Shown here: piece after piece, positions 54,365 through 62,989 of the stretch | How the letters are laid out: every line of letters starts with the position of its first letter | Position numbering within the stretch: the first letter of the stretch is position 1 | Assembly (NCBI GenBank): GCA_035559535.1 | Contig: DATMBG010000025.1 | Span: 1 to 64,000, forward strand | Reading direction: 5' to 3' | DNA: 64,000 bases | Source of the DNA: Candidatus Limnocylindrales bacterium | GTDB lineage: Bacteria > Moduliflexota > Moduliflexia > Moduliflexales > JAUQPW01 | Notes under the pieces: model-generated | Told to the model about the DNA's origin: nothing | Database searches by the model: none | Seen by the model: only the letters and a program-made list of their open reading frames with translations | Translations under genes and position numbers: made by a program

Positions 54365-54859
54365 CTAGGTCTCTTTTCCTTCTAAGGCCAGGCCTGAAAT
54401 AATCTCGGCTCCTAATTCTGTAAAAACCCTGGGCGAGATTTTGATCTTCAACGAACGACCCCCACCCCCTAAAATGATCCAATCCAGACCCATGATTCGT
54501 TCATCGACATAAAGCGGTAAATCCTTAGGCAGTGAAAAAGGGGTTACGCCACCTACCTGCATACCGGTAAGAGTTATCATCTCCTCGGGAGAAGCAAACG
54601 AAGCTTTGGAAACGCCCATAAGACTCTTAACCCGATTATTTACATCCAACCGGGTGTTGGCTAAAACCACACAGGCTACATATTTCTTGGGTCCTCTCTT
54701 AGAAGTGACGATGAGGGTGTTGCAGGAGCGCTCAACGGGATAACCGTATTTTTTGCAAAAGGCTGCCGTATCGGCAAATTCCGGATCAATCTGAATCGTT
54801 TCGTAAGGAATTCCAATTTTATTTAAAGCCTCGATAACCTTCTGTTCTGGTTCTGTCAT
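54365..54859 (-). CDS. YbaK/ProX-type aminoacyl-tRNA deacylase
   Basis: The 164-residue YbaK/EbsC-domain protein has the N-terminal VIEALNKIGIPYETIQID, central ERSCNTLIVTSKRGPKKYVACVVL and RVKSLMGVSKASFASPEEM. The conserved LTGMQVGGVTPFSLP and ILGGGGRSLKIKISP follow. Relatives hydrolyse mischarged Cys-tRNA(Pro) or Ala-tRNA(Pro) in trans. AAAGGAGG lies upstream of the ATG. It converges on msrB. Family is clear. The exact tRNA specificity is not. Confidence 0.87.
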   Translation of the reverse strand: MTEPEQKVIEALNKIGIPYETIQIDPEFADTAAFCKKYGYPVERSCNTLIVTSKRGPKKYVACVVLANTRLDVNNRVKSLMGVSKASFASPEEMITLTGMQVGGVTPFSLPKDLPLYVDERIMGLDWIILGGGGRSLKIKISPRVFTELGAEIISGLALEGKET

Positions 54860-55148
54860 TTCGTACAGGCCTCCTTTCTGGATATTTCCAGATCGACTTA
54901 AAAAATTTTAAAAAAGAATAGATCAAAGCATTGACCTCAGGTTATATCAATGTACTTATCCTCTGATTCAGAAGAAAGAAAATTTTCACATAACTCTTCT
55001 TCAAGATAGGAAGTTTTCCGGGTAGATTTTTTTATTGCTTCGGCCGATTTTGATGAATATAATCTCTTTGAGAGGCTCAAGACAGGAGTTATTTAATACC
55101 CTGGTTTATGACCGGGGTAGCTTTTTCAAACCTTATCATGAGGTCAGG

Positions 55149-55811
55149 ATGAGGAAGATCTTAATTTTTACTAGAACAAGGGGATTTCGCCACGAATCGA
55201 TTCCTGATGGGATTGCTGCGATTCGGTCTTTAGGTAACCGGCATCAGTTTCAGGTCGAAGCCACGGAGGATGCAGGGGTTTTTACCGATGATAATTTAGC
55301 AGGATACCAGGCGGTTATATTTTTAAATACAACGGGGGATGTTCTAAATCCAGAACAGCAGGCGGCTTTTGAGAAGTTTATTCAGAAGGGAAAGGGTTTT
55401 GTTGGGATCCACTCGGCGACGGATACGGAATATGATTGGCCCTGGTATGGCCGGCTTGTCGGGACTTACTTTAAAAATCATCCGGCCGTCCAACCGGCGA
55501 CTCTTAAGGTGGTGGATTCAACCCATATCTCTACCCGGCAATTACCCTCTGAGTGGATCCGAAGCGATGAGTGGTACAATTTTCGCCATGATCCCAGTCC
55601 TCAGGTTAAAGTACTTATCCAGATAGATGAAACGACCTATTCCGGGGGTAATATGGGAGAGAGCCATCCTATTTCCTGGTATCACGAGTATGATGGAGGG
55701 CGAGCCTGGTATACCGCCATGGGACATACCCGGGAAACCTACAAAGAACCGCTGTTTTTAAGCCATATAGGGGGGGGTATTTGTTGGGCGATGGGTAAGG
55801 AGATGGAATAA
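55149..55811 (+). CDS. ThuA domain-containing protein
   Basis: The 220-residue protein is an all-ThuA domain: MRKILIFTRTRGFRHESIPD, NLAGYQAVIFLNTTGDVL, KGFVGIHSATDTEYDWPWYG, and later WYHEYDGGRAWYTAMGHT. The fold is glutamine-amidotransferase-like. Members are linked to trehalose or sugar-derivative metabolism with unclear reactions. ATG at 55149 is chosen because AGGTCAGG precedes it; the frame extends upstream to 55035 without such a site. It lies 35 bp before hyuA in the same direction and is probably in one unit with it. Confidence 0.85.
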   Translation: MRKILIFTRTRGFRHESIPDGIAAIRSLGNRHQFQVEATEDAGVFTDDNLAGYQAVIFLNTTGDVLNPEQQAAFEKFIQKGKGFVGIHSATDTEYDWPWYGRLVGTYFKNHPAVQPATLKVVDSTHISTRQLPSEWIRSDEWYNFRHDPSPQVKVLIQIDETTYSGGNMGESHPISWYHEYDGGRAWYTAMGHTRETYKEPLFLSHIGGGICWAMGKEME

Positions 55812-55846
55812 AGGGGGTATGGGACAAAGGAGGCCCGGATTATTTT

Positions 55847-57913
55847 ATGGCAAAGCTGGTAGGAATAGATATTGGTGGGACTTTCACGGATATGATGGTT
55901 CTGGATGAAAATCTTCATACCCTACAGATCGGCAAAATCTCTTCCACTCCCAAGGATCCTTCTCTGGGTTTGATGGCAGGTCTCGATATGCTTGAGATCG
56001 ATTACAGGGCTATCGAGCTGGTCATTCACGGTACCACGGTCGCTACCAATGCGATCCTGGAGCGGAGAGGTGCGCGTTGTGGGCTTATAGCGACCCATGG
56101 GTTTCGGGATATCCTGGAACTTAGGCGTCGGGACCGGCCTCATCTCTATGGCCTTACCGGATCTTATGAGCCTTTAATTCCGAGGGATCGGCGTAGGGAA
56201 GTTTCTGAACGGATCTCTGCCGAAGGAGAAATTCTTATTCCTCTGGCCGAGGTGGAAGTCCTGGCAGAAGCAGAAAAACTTGTGGACGCCGGTGTAGAAG
56301 CCATTGTAATTAGCTTCTTAAACGCCTATATCAACCCTGTTCATGAGCGAAAAGCCAAAGCCCTTCTTGAAGCCCGCTGGCCCCATCTCTTTATCGTAGC
56401 TTCGGCAGACATTCTTCCCCTTATCCGTGAGTTCGAGCGAACCAGTACGGCTGTCGTAAATGCTTATGTTCAGCCTATTGTCAGTCGCTACCTGACTAAA
56501 CTCCAACAACGCCTGGAAGAGCGGGGATATAAAGGAAGTCTCCTTATTATGCAGTCCAACGGAGGGATGATGTCGGTGGAAGCGGCTCGAACCCTTTCTG
56601 TAAATACCATTCTCTCCGGCCCGGCAGCCGGAGTTATTGCCGCTACCCGGATCGCCGGAGAAAGTGGATTTCAAAACCTGATCGGCTATGATATGGGCGG
56701 TACCAGCCTTGATGTATCCCTGGTGGTTGGAGGAAAACCAACCGTCTCAAACGGAACAGAACTCGAATTCGGTATTCCCATCATGGTTTCTATGATCGAT
56801 ATTCACTCCATCGGAGCGGGAGGAGGGAGCATTGCCCGGATCGATCCGGGGGGAGTTCTTCAGGTAGGGCCTCAGAGTGCAGGAGCAGAGCCAGGACCGG
56901 TGTGTTATGGGATGGGAGGGACCCAACCAACAGTTACCGATGCCCATCTGATCTTGGGAAGGATCAATCCCGATTACCCCATCGCCCGAAGGAAAGGGTT
57001 CTCGTTGGATGTTATACGGACTCGATCCATTATCGCCGAAAAAATTGGAAAGCCCCTGGGTCTCTCTCCAGAGGAAGCCGCTCTGGCCATCATTACCGTC
57101 GCTAATAATCGTATCTCCGGAAGTATCCGGCGTATCTCCATAGACCGCGGTTACGACCCCCGGGACTTTGTTCTCTTCTCCTTCGGAGGAGGTGGCCCTC
57201 TGTTGGTCAGCTTTCTTCTTCGGGAGTTGGGAGTTGCCAGGGCTATGGTCCCCTATTATCCCGGAATCACCTCGGCCTGGGGATGTGTCATTGCCAATCT
57301 TCAACACGACTTTGTAACCACCGTTAACCGTCGCCTTTCAGAGCTGGATCCGACAGAAATAGAACGAATCTTTACCGAACACCTGGACCGGGGAGAAAAA
57401 TTAATCCGACAAGAAAAAATTCCCCTGGTTCACCTGAATATCCTCCGTGAGACCGACATTTCCTATGAAGGGCAAACCCACGTCATCCGTATGTCTTTAC
57501 CTGCAGGACCCCTTTCCCCCTCCTTGATCGCAGAGAATTTCCGCCATGCCTACCTCCGCCAATATGGACAGGTAGAGGAAGCTTTTGGCGGACTGGAAAC
57601 GCTCCTGGAACGTCTCCCTGTTCGTTTACTCAATCTCCGGACCTCGATCATAGGCATTCGCCCGAATCTGTCCCTGAAAGATTTTTTGACCCGGCCGAAA
57701 ACTTCTCTGAAAGAGGCCCAGAAAGGTACCCGACCTGTGTTTGTGGAAGATCGATTTATGGAATGCCCGGTCTATGAGCGTTCTCTTCTACCCTGGGACA
57801 TCCATTTCTCTGGTCCTGCCGTTATCGAGCAGCCGGATACAACCATCTGGCTGGAACCTTGGGTCCGGGCTTACGTGGAGGAAGGTGGAAATCTATTGAT
57901 GGAGATGAGATAA
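55847..57913 (+). CDS. hyuA: Hydantoinase/oxoprolinase subunit A
   Basis: This 688-residue protein has the HydA N-terminal ASKHA-like fold GIDIGGTFTDMMVLDE and a Hydantoinase_A domain with HGTTVATNAILERRGARCGL, YDMGGTSLDVSLVVGG and IDIHSIGAGGGSIARID. It pairs with subunit B to hydrolyse hydantoins, 5-oxoproline or similar cyclic amides using ATP. GGAGG precedes the ATG. The B gene lies 3.3 kb away, separated by unrelated genes, an unusual arrangement for an obligate partner. Confidence 0.92.
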   Translation: MAKLVGIDIGGTFTDMMVLDENLHTLQIGKISSTPKDPSLGLMAGLDMLEIDYRAIELVIHGTTVATNAILERRGARCGLIATHGFRDILELRRRDRPHLYGLTGSYEPLIPRDRRREVSERISAEGEILIPLAEVEVLAEAEKLVDAGVEAIVISFLNAYINPVHERKAKALLEARWPHLFIVASADILPLIREFERTSTAVVNAYVQPIVSRYLTKLQQRLEERGYKGSLLIMQSNGGMMSVEAARTLSVNTILSGPAAGVIAATRIAGESGFQNLIGYDMGGTSLDVSLVVGGKPTVSNGTELEFGIPIMVSMIDIHSIGAGGGSIARIDPGGVLQVGPQSAGAEPGPVCYGMGGTQPTVTDAHLILGRINPDYPIARRKGFSLDVIRTRSIIAEKIGKPLGLSPEEAALAIITVANNRISGSIRRISIDRGYDPRDFVLFSFGGGGPLLVSFLLRELGVARAMVPYYPGITSAWGCVIANLQHDFVTTVNRRLSELDPTEIERIFTEHLDRGEKLIRQEKIPLVHLNILRETDISYEGQTHVIRMSLPAGPLSPSLIAENFRHAYLRQYGQVEEAFGGLETLLERLPVRLLNLRTSIIGIRPNLSLKDFLTRPKTSLKEAQKGTRPVFVEDRFMECPVYERSLLPWDIHFSGPAVIEQPDTTIWLEPWVRAYVEEGGNLLMEMR

Positions 57914-58016
57914 AATCGCCCTTATCCTAATCCCTCTTCCCTATCATGGCAGAGAAACCCGAGGTGAGGGAAAACACAAGAAAAATATCTCAAACCCTCT
58001 AGAAAACCAAAAGCCT

Positions 58017-59408
58017 ATGAAGCAAACTAAAACGAACTATTCCCTCTATGCCTGGCTATTAACTTATTTTATCCTGGTAGGATCGATCCTGAATAATACA
58101 GTTCCCTATGAAACCGACGAATCCTTTTATATCACCTCTTCCATAAACATGGTAAAAAACCATAACTATCTCCTTCCCACCTATTTTGGAGATGTAAGAT
58201 TTCAAAAGCCTATTTTACCCTATTGGATCGTTGTGTTAAGTTATAAATTATTCGGTATTCATCTCTGGAGTTCTCGAATTTTATTTTTAGTCATTGCATG
58301 TTTAACCCTTTTTACTCTTTATAAATTCGCACTGTTGATAATCCCCCATCAAGAATTTGCAATCCTGACCATCCTTCTGTTGTCCTCCTCATCGATTTTT
58401 ATCGAATATTCTCGACTGGCCATGACCGATTTGGTTTTAACTTTTTTTACTACCTTAAGCCTGTATTACTTTTATAAAACCCTGGTCCAGCCTAAGGGGT
58501 TAAAAATAAATTATTTCCTTGGATACATGGCCATGGGCCTGGCTTTTTTATCCAAAGGTTTTGTGGGGATTTTTCCCCTCTTCGCCATGCTTTTCTATTT
58601 AATTTACTTGAAACCGGAGAATTATAAAAAATATCTCATTTATTTGATTCACCCGATTAACCTGTTAGCCTTCATGCTCATTGCCTTTCCCTGGTATCTG
58701 TATGCTTATACCTATCATTACCAGGAGTTATTCGAGCAAATCAAAACAGAATCTTCTGCTGTATCTTTACTGTCTAACCTTGAATCCATGATTGAAAATA
58801 TGGCCTATTACTTCCGGGTCATTGTGTACTATTTACCACTTACAGTAGTTGCGGCTTATATATACCTAAAAAAAAGAACGGTATTTCCAAAGGAATTTAC
58901 TTTATTTTTACCCTATATTGGCGCTGTTTTGGTGGTATTTATATTCTTCGTTGAGCGACACAGGGCCAGGTATTTACTGGTTTTATTTCCCCTTTTAGCC
59001 ATCTTATCTGCCTATCTTTTTTATAAGAATGGCCTCGCCAGCACCCTGAAAAAGATTGCAATAGGTCTTTTTTGCCTGCATTTAACCCTCTTTTTACTTT
59101 ATTCTTATTTCTCCGGAGAACCTATTAAAAAACTGGTTCTTTACTGGAAGAATCTTCAACAGGGAGACCTTGCCGTATACGGTCTGGATAGATACACTAC
59201 AAGCTGGGCTCAGGCTTTCTCTGAAGGTCAATTAAAAGAATATGATAGGGAGGTTGAGTATATTATTCTTCTGAAAAAAGATTTGGACGCCTTCAAAAAT
59301 TACGAAATCCTCCAGCAGGCCAAATTATTAAGAAAAATAAAATTTAAAAACTATCAACCCGTTAAAGACGAAAGGGAATACGTTTTGATCAAGCGGATAT
59401 CGGGATAA
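58017..59408 (+). CDS. GT39-family membrane glycosyltransferase
   Basis: The 463-residue protein has about 10 membrane helices and a short C-terminal domain. The first periplasmic loop carries VPYETDESFYITSSINMVKN and VRFQKPILPYWIVVLSYKLF, hallmarks of the ArnT/PMT (GT39) family, with the ETDE acidic motif for lipid-phosphate sugar binding. Codons are AT-rich compared with flanking hyuA. It sits alone between hyuA and the coiled-coil gene. It probably transfers a sugar from a polyprenyl donor. Acquisition by insertion is inferred from position and composition. Confidence 0.82.
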   Translation: MKQTKTNYSLYAWLLTYFILVGSILNNTVPYETDESFYITSSINMVKNHNYLLPTYFGDVRFQKPILPYWIVVLSYKLFGIHLWSSRILFLVIACLTLFTLYKFALLIIPHQEFAILTILLLSSSSIFIEYSRLAMTDLVLTFFTTLSLYYFYKTLVQPKGLKINYFLGYMAMGLAFLSKGFVGIFPLFAMLFYLIYLKPENYKKYLIYLIHPINLLAFMLIAFPWYLYAYTYHYQELFEQIKTESSAVSLLSNLESMIENMAYYFRVIVYYLPLTVVAAYIYLKKRTVFPKEFTLFLPYIGAVLVVFIFFVERHRARYLLVLFPLLAILSAYLFYKNGLASTLKKIAIGLFCLHLTLFLLYSYFSGEPIKKLVLYWKNLQQGDLAVYGLDRYTTSWAQAFSEGQLKEYDREVEYIILLKKDLDAFKNYEILQQAKLLRKIKFKNYQPVKDEREYVLIKRISG

Positions 59409-59527
59409 TCTCCTCACCCTATTGTCCTTTTTGTTGGAGCAAATCCTTAGTTCTTGACAAATCCTTATCAGGCCTTTAAACTTAAAACAAACGGTTAAGT
59501 TAGGATTCAAAATCGAGGACAGAAACG

Positions 59528-60382
59528 ATGAGCGATATAGGAACATCAATCAATCGACAGGCTCTGTTGACCGAGTTGCAACAGGCCTTTGATGAGCGGA
59601 CCGCAGGCGTTCTCCTGAACGTATTGGATAAAGTGGTCACGCAGATCTACCAGGTTGGTGTGCCGCGCGAGGACTTTCGAGAACTGAAGCAGACCGTGGC
59701 CGAGTTAGCCGAGGCCCAGCGGCGGACCGAGGAGCGGGTGGCCGAGCTGGTTGAGGTCCAGCAGCGGACTGAACAGCAGATAGGCGAGTTAGCAGAAGCC
59801 CAGCAGCGGACCGAGGAGCGGATAGGCAGTCTGGAGCTGGCTGTGGAGCGGCTGACTGAGGCCCAGCAGCGGACCGAGGAGCGGGTGGCCGAGCTGGCTG
59901 AGGCCCAACGGCGCAGTGAGGAGCGCCTGGGTAGATTAGAATCGGCTATTGAGCAACTGGTCCATGCTATCGATGGCCTTCGTAAGCAGGTTGGGGGCCT
60001 GAGTGACATGATGGGTGGGGATATTGAAGATGTTGCGCACGGTGTCGTGTATGCTACATTAAGACGTGAATTTGGCTGGCAGGTAAGCATGCTGGAACGG
60101 GTATGGAAAACCTGGGACGATGAGCCAGAAGAAGTGGATATCTTCGGAACGGCTATGGATCCAACAAAACCGGAAAGAAAGATCTGGATTGTTGGAGAGG
60201 CGAAACGTAATCTGACTCTAAGAGAAGTGGAAAAGTTTAGCGAGCAACTCAAGAGAGCGCGAGAAAATCTACCCGGCGAAATCTTCCCCTTGTGTTTCTG
60301 CTACCGGGCCCGACCCGAAGTGCAGGAAGCTGCACAGAATGCGGGTATCCGATTAATCTTTTCTAATGGAAAGTTGATTTAA
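59528..60382 (+). CDS. Coiled-coil protein with DUF3782-like PD-(D/E)XK nuclease-like domain
   Basis: This is a 284-residue protein. The central part (about 55-145) is a coiled coil of near-identical 14-residue units such as [14 protein letters not shown], encoded by 42-bp repeats. The C-terminal 110 residues show a restriction-endonuclease-like pattern, [11 protein letters not shown] followed by [13 protein letters not shown] and a helix [15 protein letters not shown], as in DUF3782-type proteins. An Asp and the ExK pair are present, so nuclease activity is possible but unproven. Coding is GC-richer than neighbours. GAGGA precedes the ATG. It resembles mobile, genome-specific families. Confidence 0.75.
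   Translation: MSDIGTSINRQALLTELQQAFDERTAGVLLNVLDKVVTQIYQVGVPREDFRELKQTVAELAEAQRRTEERVAELVEVQQRTEQQIGELAEAQQRTEERIGSLELAVERLTEAQQRTEERVAELAEAQRRSEERLGRLESAIEQLVHAIDGLRKQVGGLSDMMGGDIEDVAHGVVYATLRREFGWQVSMLERVWKTWDDEPEEVDIFGTAMDPTKPERKIWIVGEAKRNLTLREVEKFSEQLKRARENLPGEIFPLCFCYRARPEVQEAAQNAGIRLIFSNGKLI
59695..59930 (+). repeat. In-gene 42-bp tandem repeats
   Basis: The unit GAGTTAGCCGAGGCCCAGCG plus a further 22 bases recurs about five times with variation, giving two heptads per copy. One unit carries an insertion (SLELAVERL). The repeats encode the coiled coil of the gene at 59528 and could expand or contract by slippage. Confidence 0.7.
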
Positions 60383-60522
60383 GAGGCATCCTGCTGGAAA
60401 AGGAATCCTAACATCTTACGTCGTGCTTGTTTCACTTGCCATTCATCAGCCCTTTTTTGTCATGGAACACAAGCGGGGAGTCGTTTTCAGTGCCAAAATC
60501 CAGAGTTACAGCCACTGAAATA

Positions 60523-60877
60523 CTACAAAACTCCTTCCTCGGTCAAAGACGCTTTGATAGCCTGCACCATCCTTTCGGCAAGTTGAATATCTTCCTTAGC
60601 CTCATCTTCCGTAATACTGAGATCAAATTCATAATCCCCGGTCTGCCTTATTGTATCGATAAAGAAACTCACCGGCTATCTCATCGATACTATTTTTGAC
60701 CTCAGGAGAAACCTCATCCAAAACAACCAAGCAATCATAATCGGAATCCGGAGCATGATCCCCTCGGGCTCTGGAACCGAAAAGAATCACTTGTTTAAGT
60801 CGGTCACCGACTGGCTTTCTGATGTTTTGCACAAAAATAGCTCAGATTTCATCTTTTACTTGATCGTCTTGTGACAT
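60523..60877 (-). pseudogene. Broken nucleotidyltransferase (MNT) / HEPN module, fused by deletion
   Basis: ATG at 60877 begins MSQDDQVKDEI, then an in-frame TGA (60842-60844) interrupts the frame. After it the frame reads AIFVQNIRKPVGDRLKQ and the MNT signature FGSRARGDHAPDSDYD. After LDEV the frame runs to a stop at 60629. In a shifted frame the DNA continues TGDYEFDLSITEDEAKEDIQ and AERMVQAI to a stop at 60523, typical of a HEPN-domain C-terminus. This indicates a minimal nucleotidyltransferase antitoxin gene joined by deletion to the tail of its HEPN toxin. A TTGACA/TAGCCA promoter candidate lies at 60903-60931 reading leftward. Confidence 0.75.
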
Positions 60878-60948
60878 CGAGATGACAGGCCTCATAGAAA
60901 TATGGCTACAAGCCTAAAAGTAAAATGTCAAGTAAGAGTTAGAAATTC

Positions 60949-61075
60949 TTATGGACTCCTATCCATAAATCTTCTATCCTCTTTAGACATGGAACACAAA
61001 CTAGTCACCAATTTCAGCACCGATGTTCAAAGCTACTTCCATAGTTTTAAATTCCTCTCCAATCAAGATAGTCAA
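60949..61075 (-). pseudogene. Probable second nucleotidyltransferase remnant
   Basis: On the minus strand one frame reads LTILIGEEFKTMEVALNIGA to about 61000. A shift into the next frame then gives LCSMSKEDRRFMDRSP and a stop at 60949. The EEDxRFxxRSP-like end resembles C-termini of nucleotidyltransferase-domain proteins, so this may be a frameshifted relic upstream of the MNT/HEPN relic. The evidence is short, so the call is tentative. The rest of 61076-61246 shows no gene. Confidence 0.35.
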
Positions 61076-61246
61076 AAAAAATCTCTTGCTTTTAGCAAAG
61101 AAACCGGTTTAATAAGATTTATTCCTATTTTAATTTTTAATAATGATATAAAATGGCTTTTTTATTCTGAAAGTCAAGGTATCGTTGCCTGATAGCTTTG
61201 GTAAGGTGGGATGGAGGCTTCCCTCGAAGCGTAGGAATTTGATAGT

Positions 61247-62989
61247 ATGAAAGTAGACCCGATTACCTTGGCCGTAATTCGCGGCAGTTTGGAGCAAATA
61301 GCCGACGAGATGGATGCTACATTGGAGCATATGGCTTTCTCACCAGTCATCTCCGATGGTTTTGACCGGGCTAGTGGCATTTATCACAAAACCACCGGGG
61401 AGGTTATTACCCAGGGACCTCGGGGACTTCCCAACTTCATCTATGTGATGGAGTTTACCGTCCGTTCCGTCATCGAGCGAATTTCAGATGTAGCTCCGGG
61501 AGATATCTATATCGTGAACGATCCCTATCTGGGAGGAACCCATTTAATGGATGTAAAGATGGTGAAACCCTTCTTTTATAAAGGGAAATTAACCGCCTTC
61601 CTGGCCAATAGCGGCCACTGGCCGGATATTGGGGGACGGGTCCCTGGTGGATTTTGTACCAAAGCCACGGAAATTTATCAGGAAGGGTTACGGCTTCCTC
61701 CCGTGCGGCTCTTTGATAAGGGTAAATTGAACCAGGAGGTCCTGGATATTATCCTGCACAATGTACGGGTCCCCGAGGAGCGGCAGGGAGATATCATTGC
61801 CAAGGTTGCTTCTCTTAACCTGGGTGCCGACCGACTGACCCGGCTTCTGGATCGCTACGGAGAAGAAACGGTTTTTGCAGCCATTGGGGAAATGAAAACC
61901 CGTTCAGAGCAACTGATGCGGCGTTATATTGAGACCATCCCGGATGGAAAGTACGTGTTTGAAGACTATCTGGACAGCGATGGGGTGGATTGGAAACCGC
62001 TAGCCATTCATCTGGAGATGGAGGTGAAGGGGAGTGAAGTCTATCTGGATTTTTCCAAAAGCAGTCCTCCCTGTCGAGGGCCGTTGAACAGTGTCCTGAG
62101 CACAACCATAGCCGGGGTTTATATTGCTTTTAAGCATATCTTTCCTGATGTGCCCATCAATGCCGGATGTTTTCGACCTTTTTCTTTTAACATTCCTCCC
62201 ACGACTTTTCTCAATGCACAACCGCCTCGACCTGTATCCGGGTGCGCCGCTGAGGTCTGTCAGCGAATCATCGATGTCGTATTGGGTGCACTGAGCCAGG
62301 CTATTCCGGAGAGATGTTATGCAGCCCCCATGGGGACGGTCACAAATCTCTCGGTGGGCGGAGAAGATCCGGCCAAGGGATACTTTGTTTTTTACTCTTT
62401 TATCGGAGGGGGATACGGCGGAAATTACCTTACAGATGGATTGATCAACGGTAATCCTACCATTGCCCTGGCTCGAACTCAAGCTTTGGAGATTTTTGAA
62501 GCCCGTTATCCGGTTCTATTTACCCAATATGCCATTCGGGAGGGATCTGGAGGAGCTGGTATGCGTCGGGGAGGACTTGGGGTTATTTTTGAGTTTCAAC
62601 TTAGGCGGGGAACGGCTAGTGCCTCTCTCCTTGGGGACCGGGGGCGCTTTGCTCCTTTCGGAGTCCTTAAAGGAAAACCGGCCAAATCTGCAAAACATAC
62701 TTTCCTGCTTCAGGGAAAAGAATACTTTCCTCCCCATATCAGCAAAGATGAAGGGATACCGATGCAGGCGGGAGACCGGTTAAGATTGGAAACCCCTGGG
62801 GGAGGAGGCTATGGGGATCCGCTGGACCGTCCGCCAGAATTGGTTTTGCAAGATGTTCAGCGTGGATACTACGATCGGGAAATAGCAAAGCAAGAGTACG
62901 GAGTCTTGATCAAAGAAGGAAACCAGGAGGTTGATAGAGAAGGGACTGCAAAGTTACGGGCATCCCTTCGTCCTAAGGAGGAACTATGA
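61247..62989 (+). CDS. hyuB: Hydantoinase/oxoprolinase subunit B
   Basis: The 580-residue HyuB family protein starts MKVDPITLAVIRGSLEQIAD and contains the conserved EQIADEMDATLEHMAFSPVI, PGDIYIVNDPYLGGTHLMDV and a C-terminal GRFAPFGVLKGKPA. GGGGYGDPLDRPPELVLQDV follows as in B subunits. It forms the ATP-dependent hydantoinase with HyuA. A good ribosome site (TAGGA) precedes the ATG. Its stop overlaps the ATG of the PQQ dehydrogenase by 4 bases, so the two are translationally coupled. Confidence 0.92.
   Translation: MKVDPITLAVIRGSLEQIADEMDATLEHMAFSPVISDGFDRASGIYHKTTGEVITQGPRGLPNFIYVMEFTVRSVIERISDVAPGDIYIVNDPYLGGTHLMDVKMVKPFFYKGKLTAFLANSGHWPDIGGRVPGGFCTKATEIYQEGLRLPPVRLFDKGKLNQEVLDIILHNVRVPEERQGDIIAKVASLNLGADRLTRLLDRYGEETVFAAIGEMKTRSEQLMRRYIETIPDGKYVFEDYLDSDGVDWKPLAIHLEMEVKGSEVYLDFSKSSPPCRGPLNSVLSTTIAGVYIAFKHIFPDVPINAGCFRPFSFNIPPTTFLNAQPPRPVSGCAAEVCQRIIDVVLGALSQAIPERCYAAPMGTVTNLSVGGEDPAKGYFVFYSFIGGGYGGNYLTDGLINGNPTIALARTQALEIFEARYPVLFTQYAIREGSGGAGMRRGGLGVIFEFQLRRGTASASLLGDRGRFAPFGVLKGKPAKSAKHTFLLQGKEYFPPHISKDEGIPMQAGDRLRLETPGGGGYGDPLDRPPELVLQDVQRGYYDREIAKQEYGVLIKEGNQEVDREGTAKLRASLRPKEEL

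Noticed and set aside
59695-59930. CRISPR-like or mobile tandem repeat
   Set aside because: The 42-bp units are in frame and encode heptads of a coiled coil inside a gene.
60427-60699. Plus-strand open frame of 90 codons
   Set aside because: It overlaps the MNT/HEPN relic on the minus strand, whose motifs are far stronger.
60902-61192. Plus-strand open frame of 96 codons before hyuB
   Set aside because: There is no family resemblance or ribosome site, and the opposite strand shows better remnants of nucleotidyltransferase genes.
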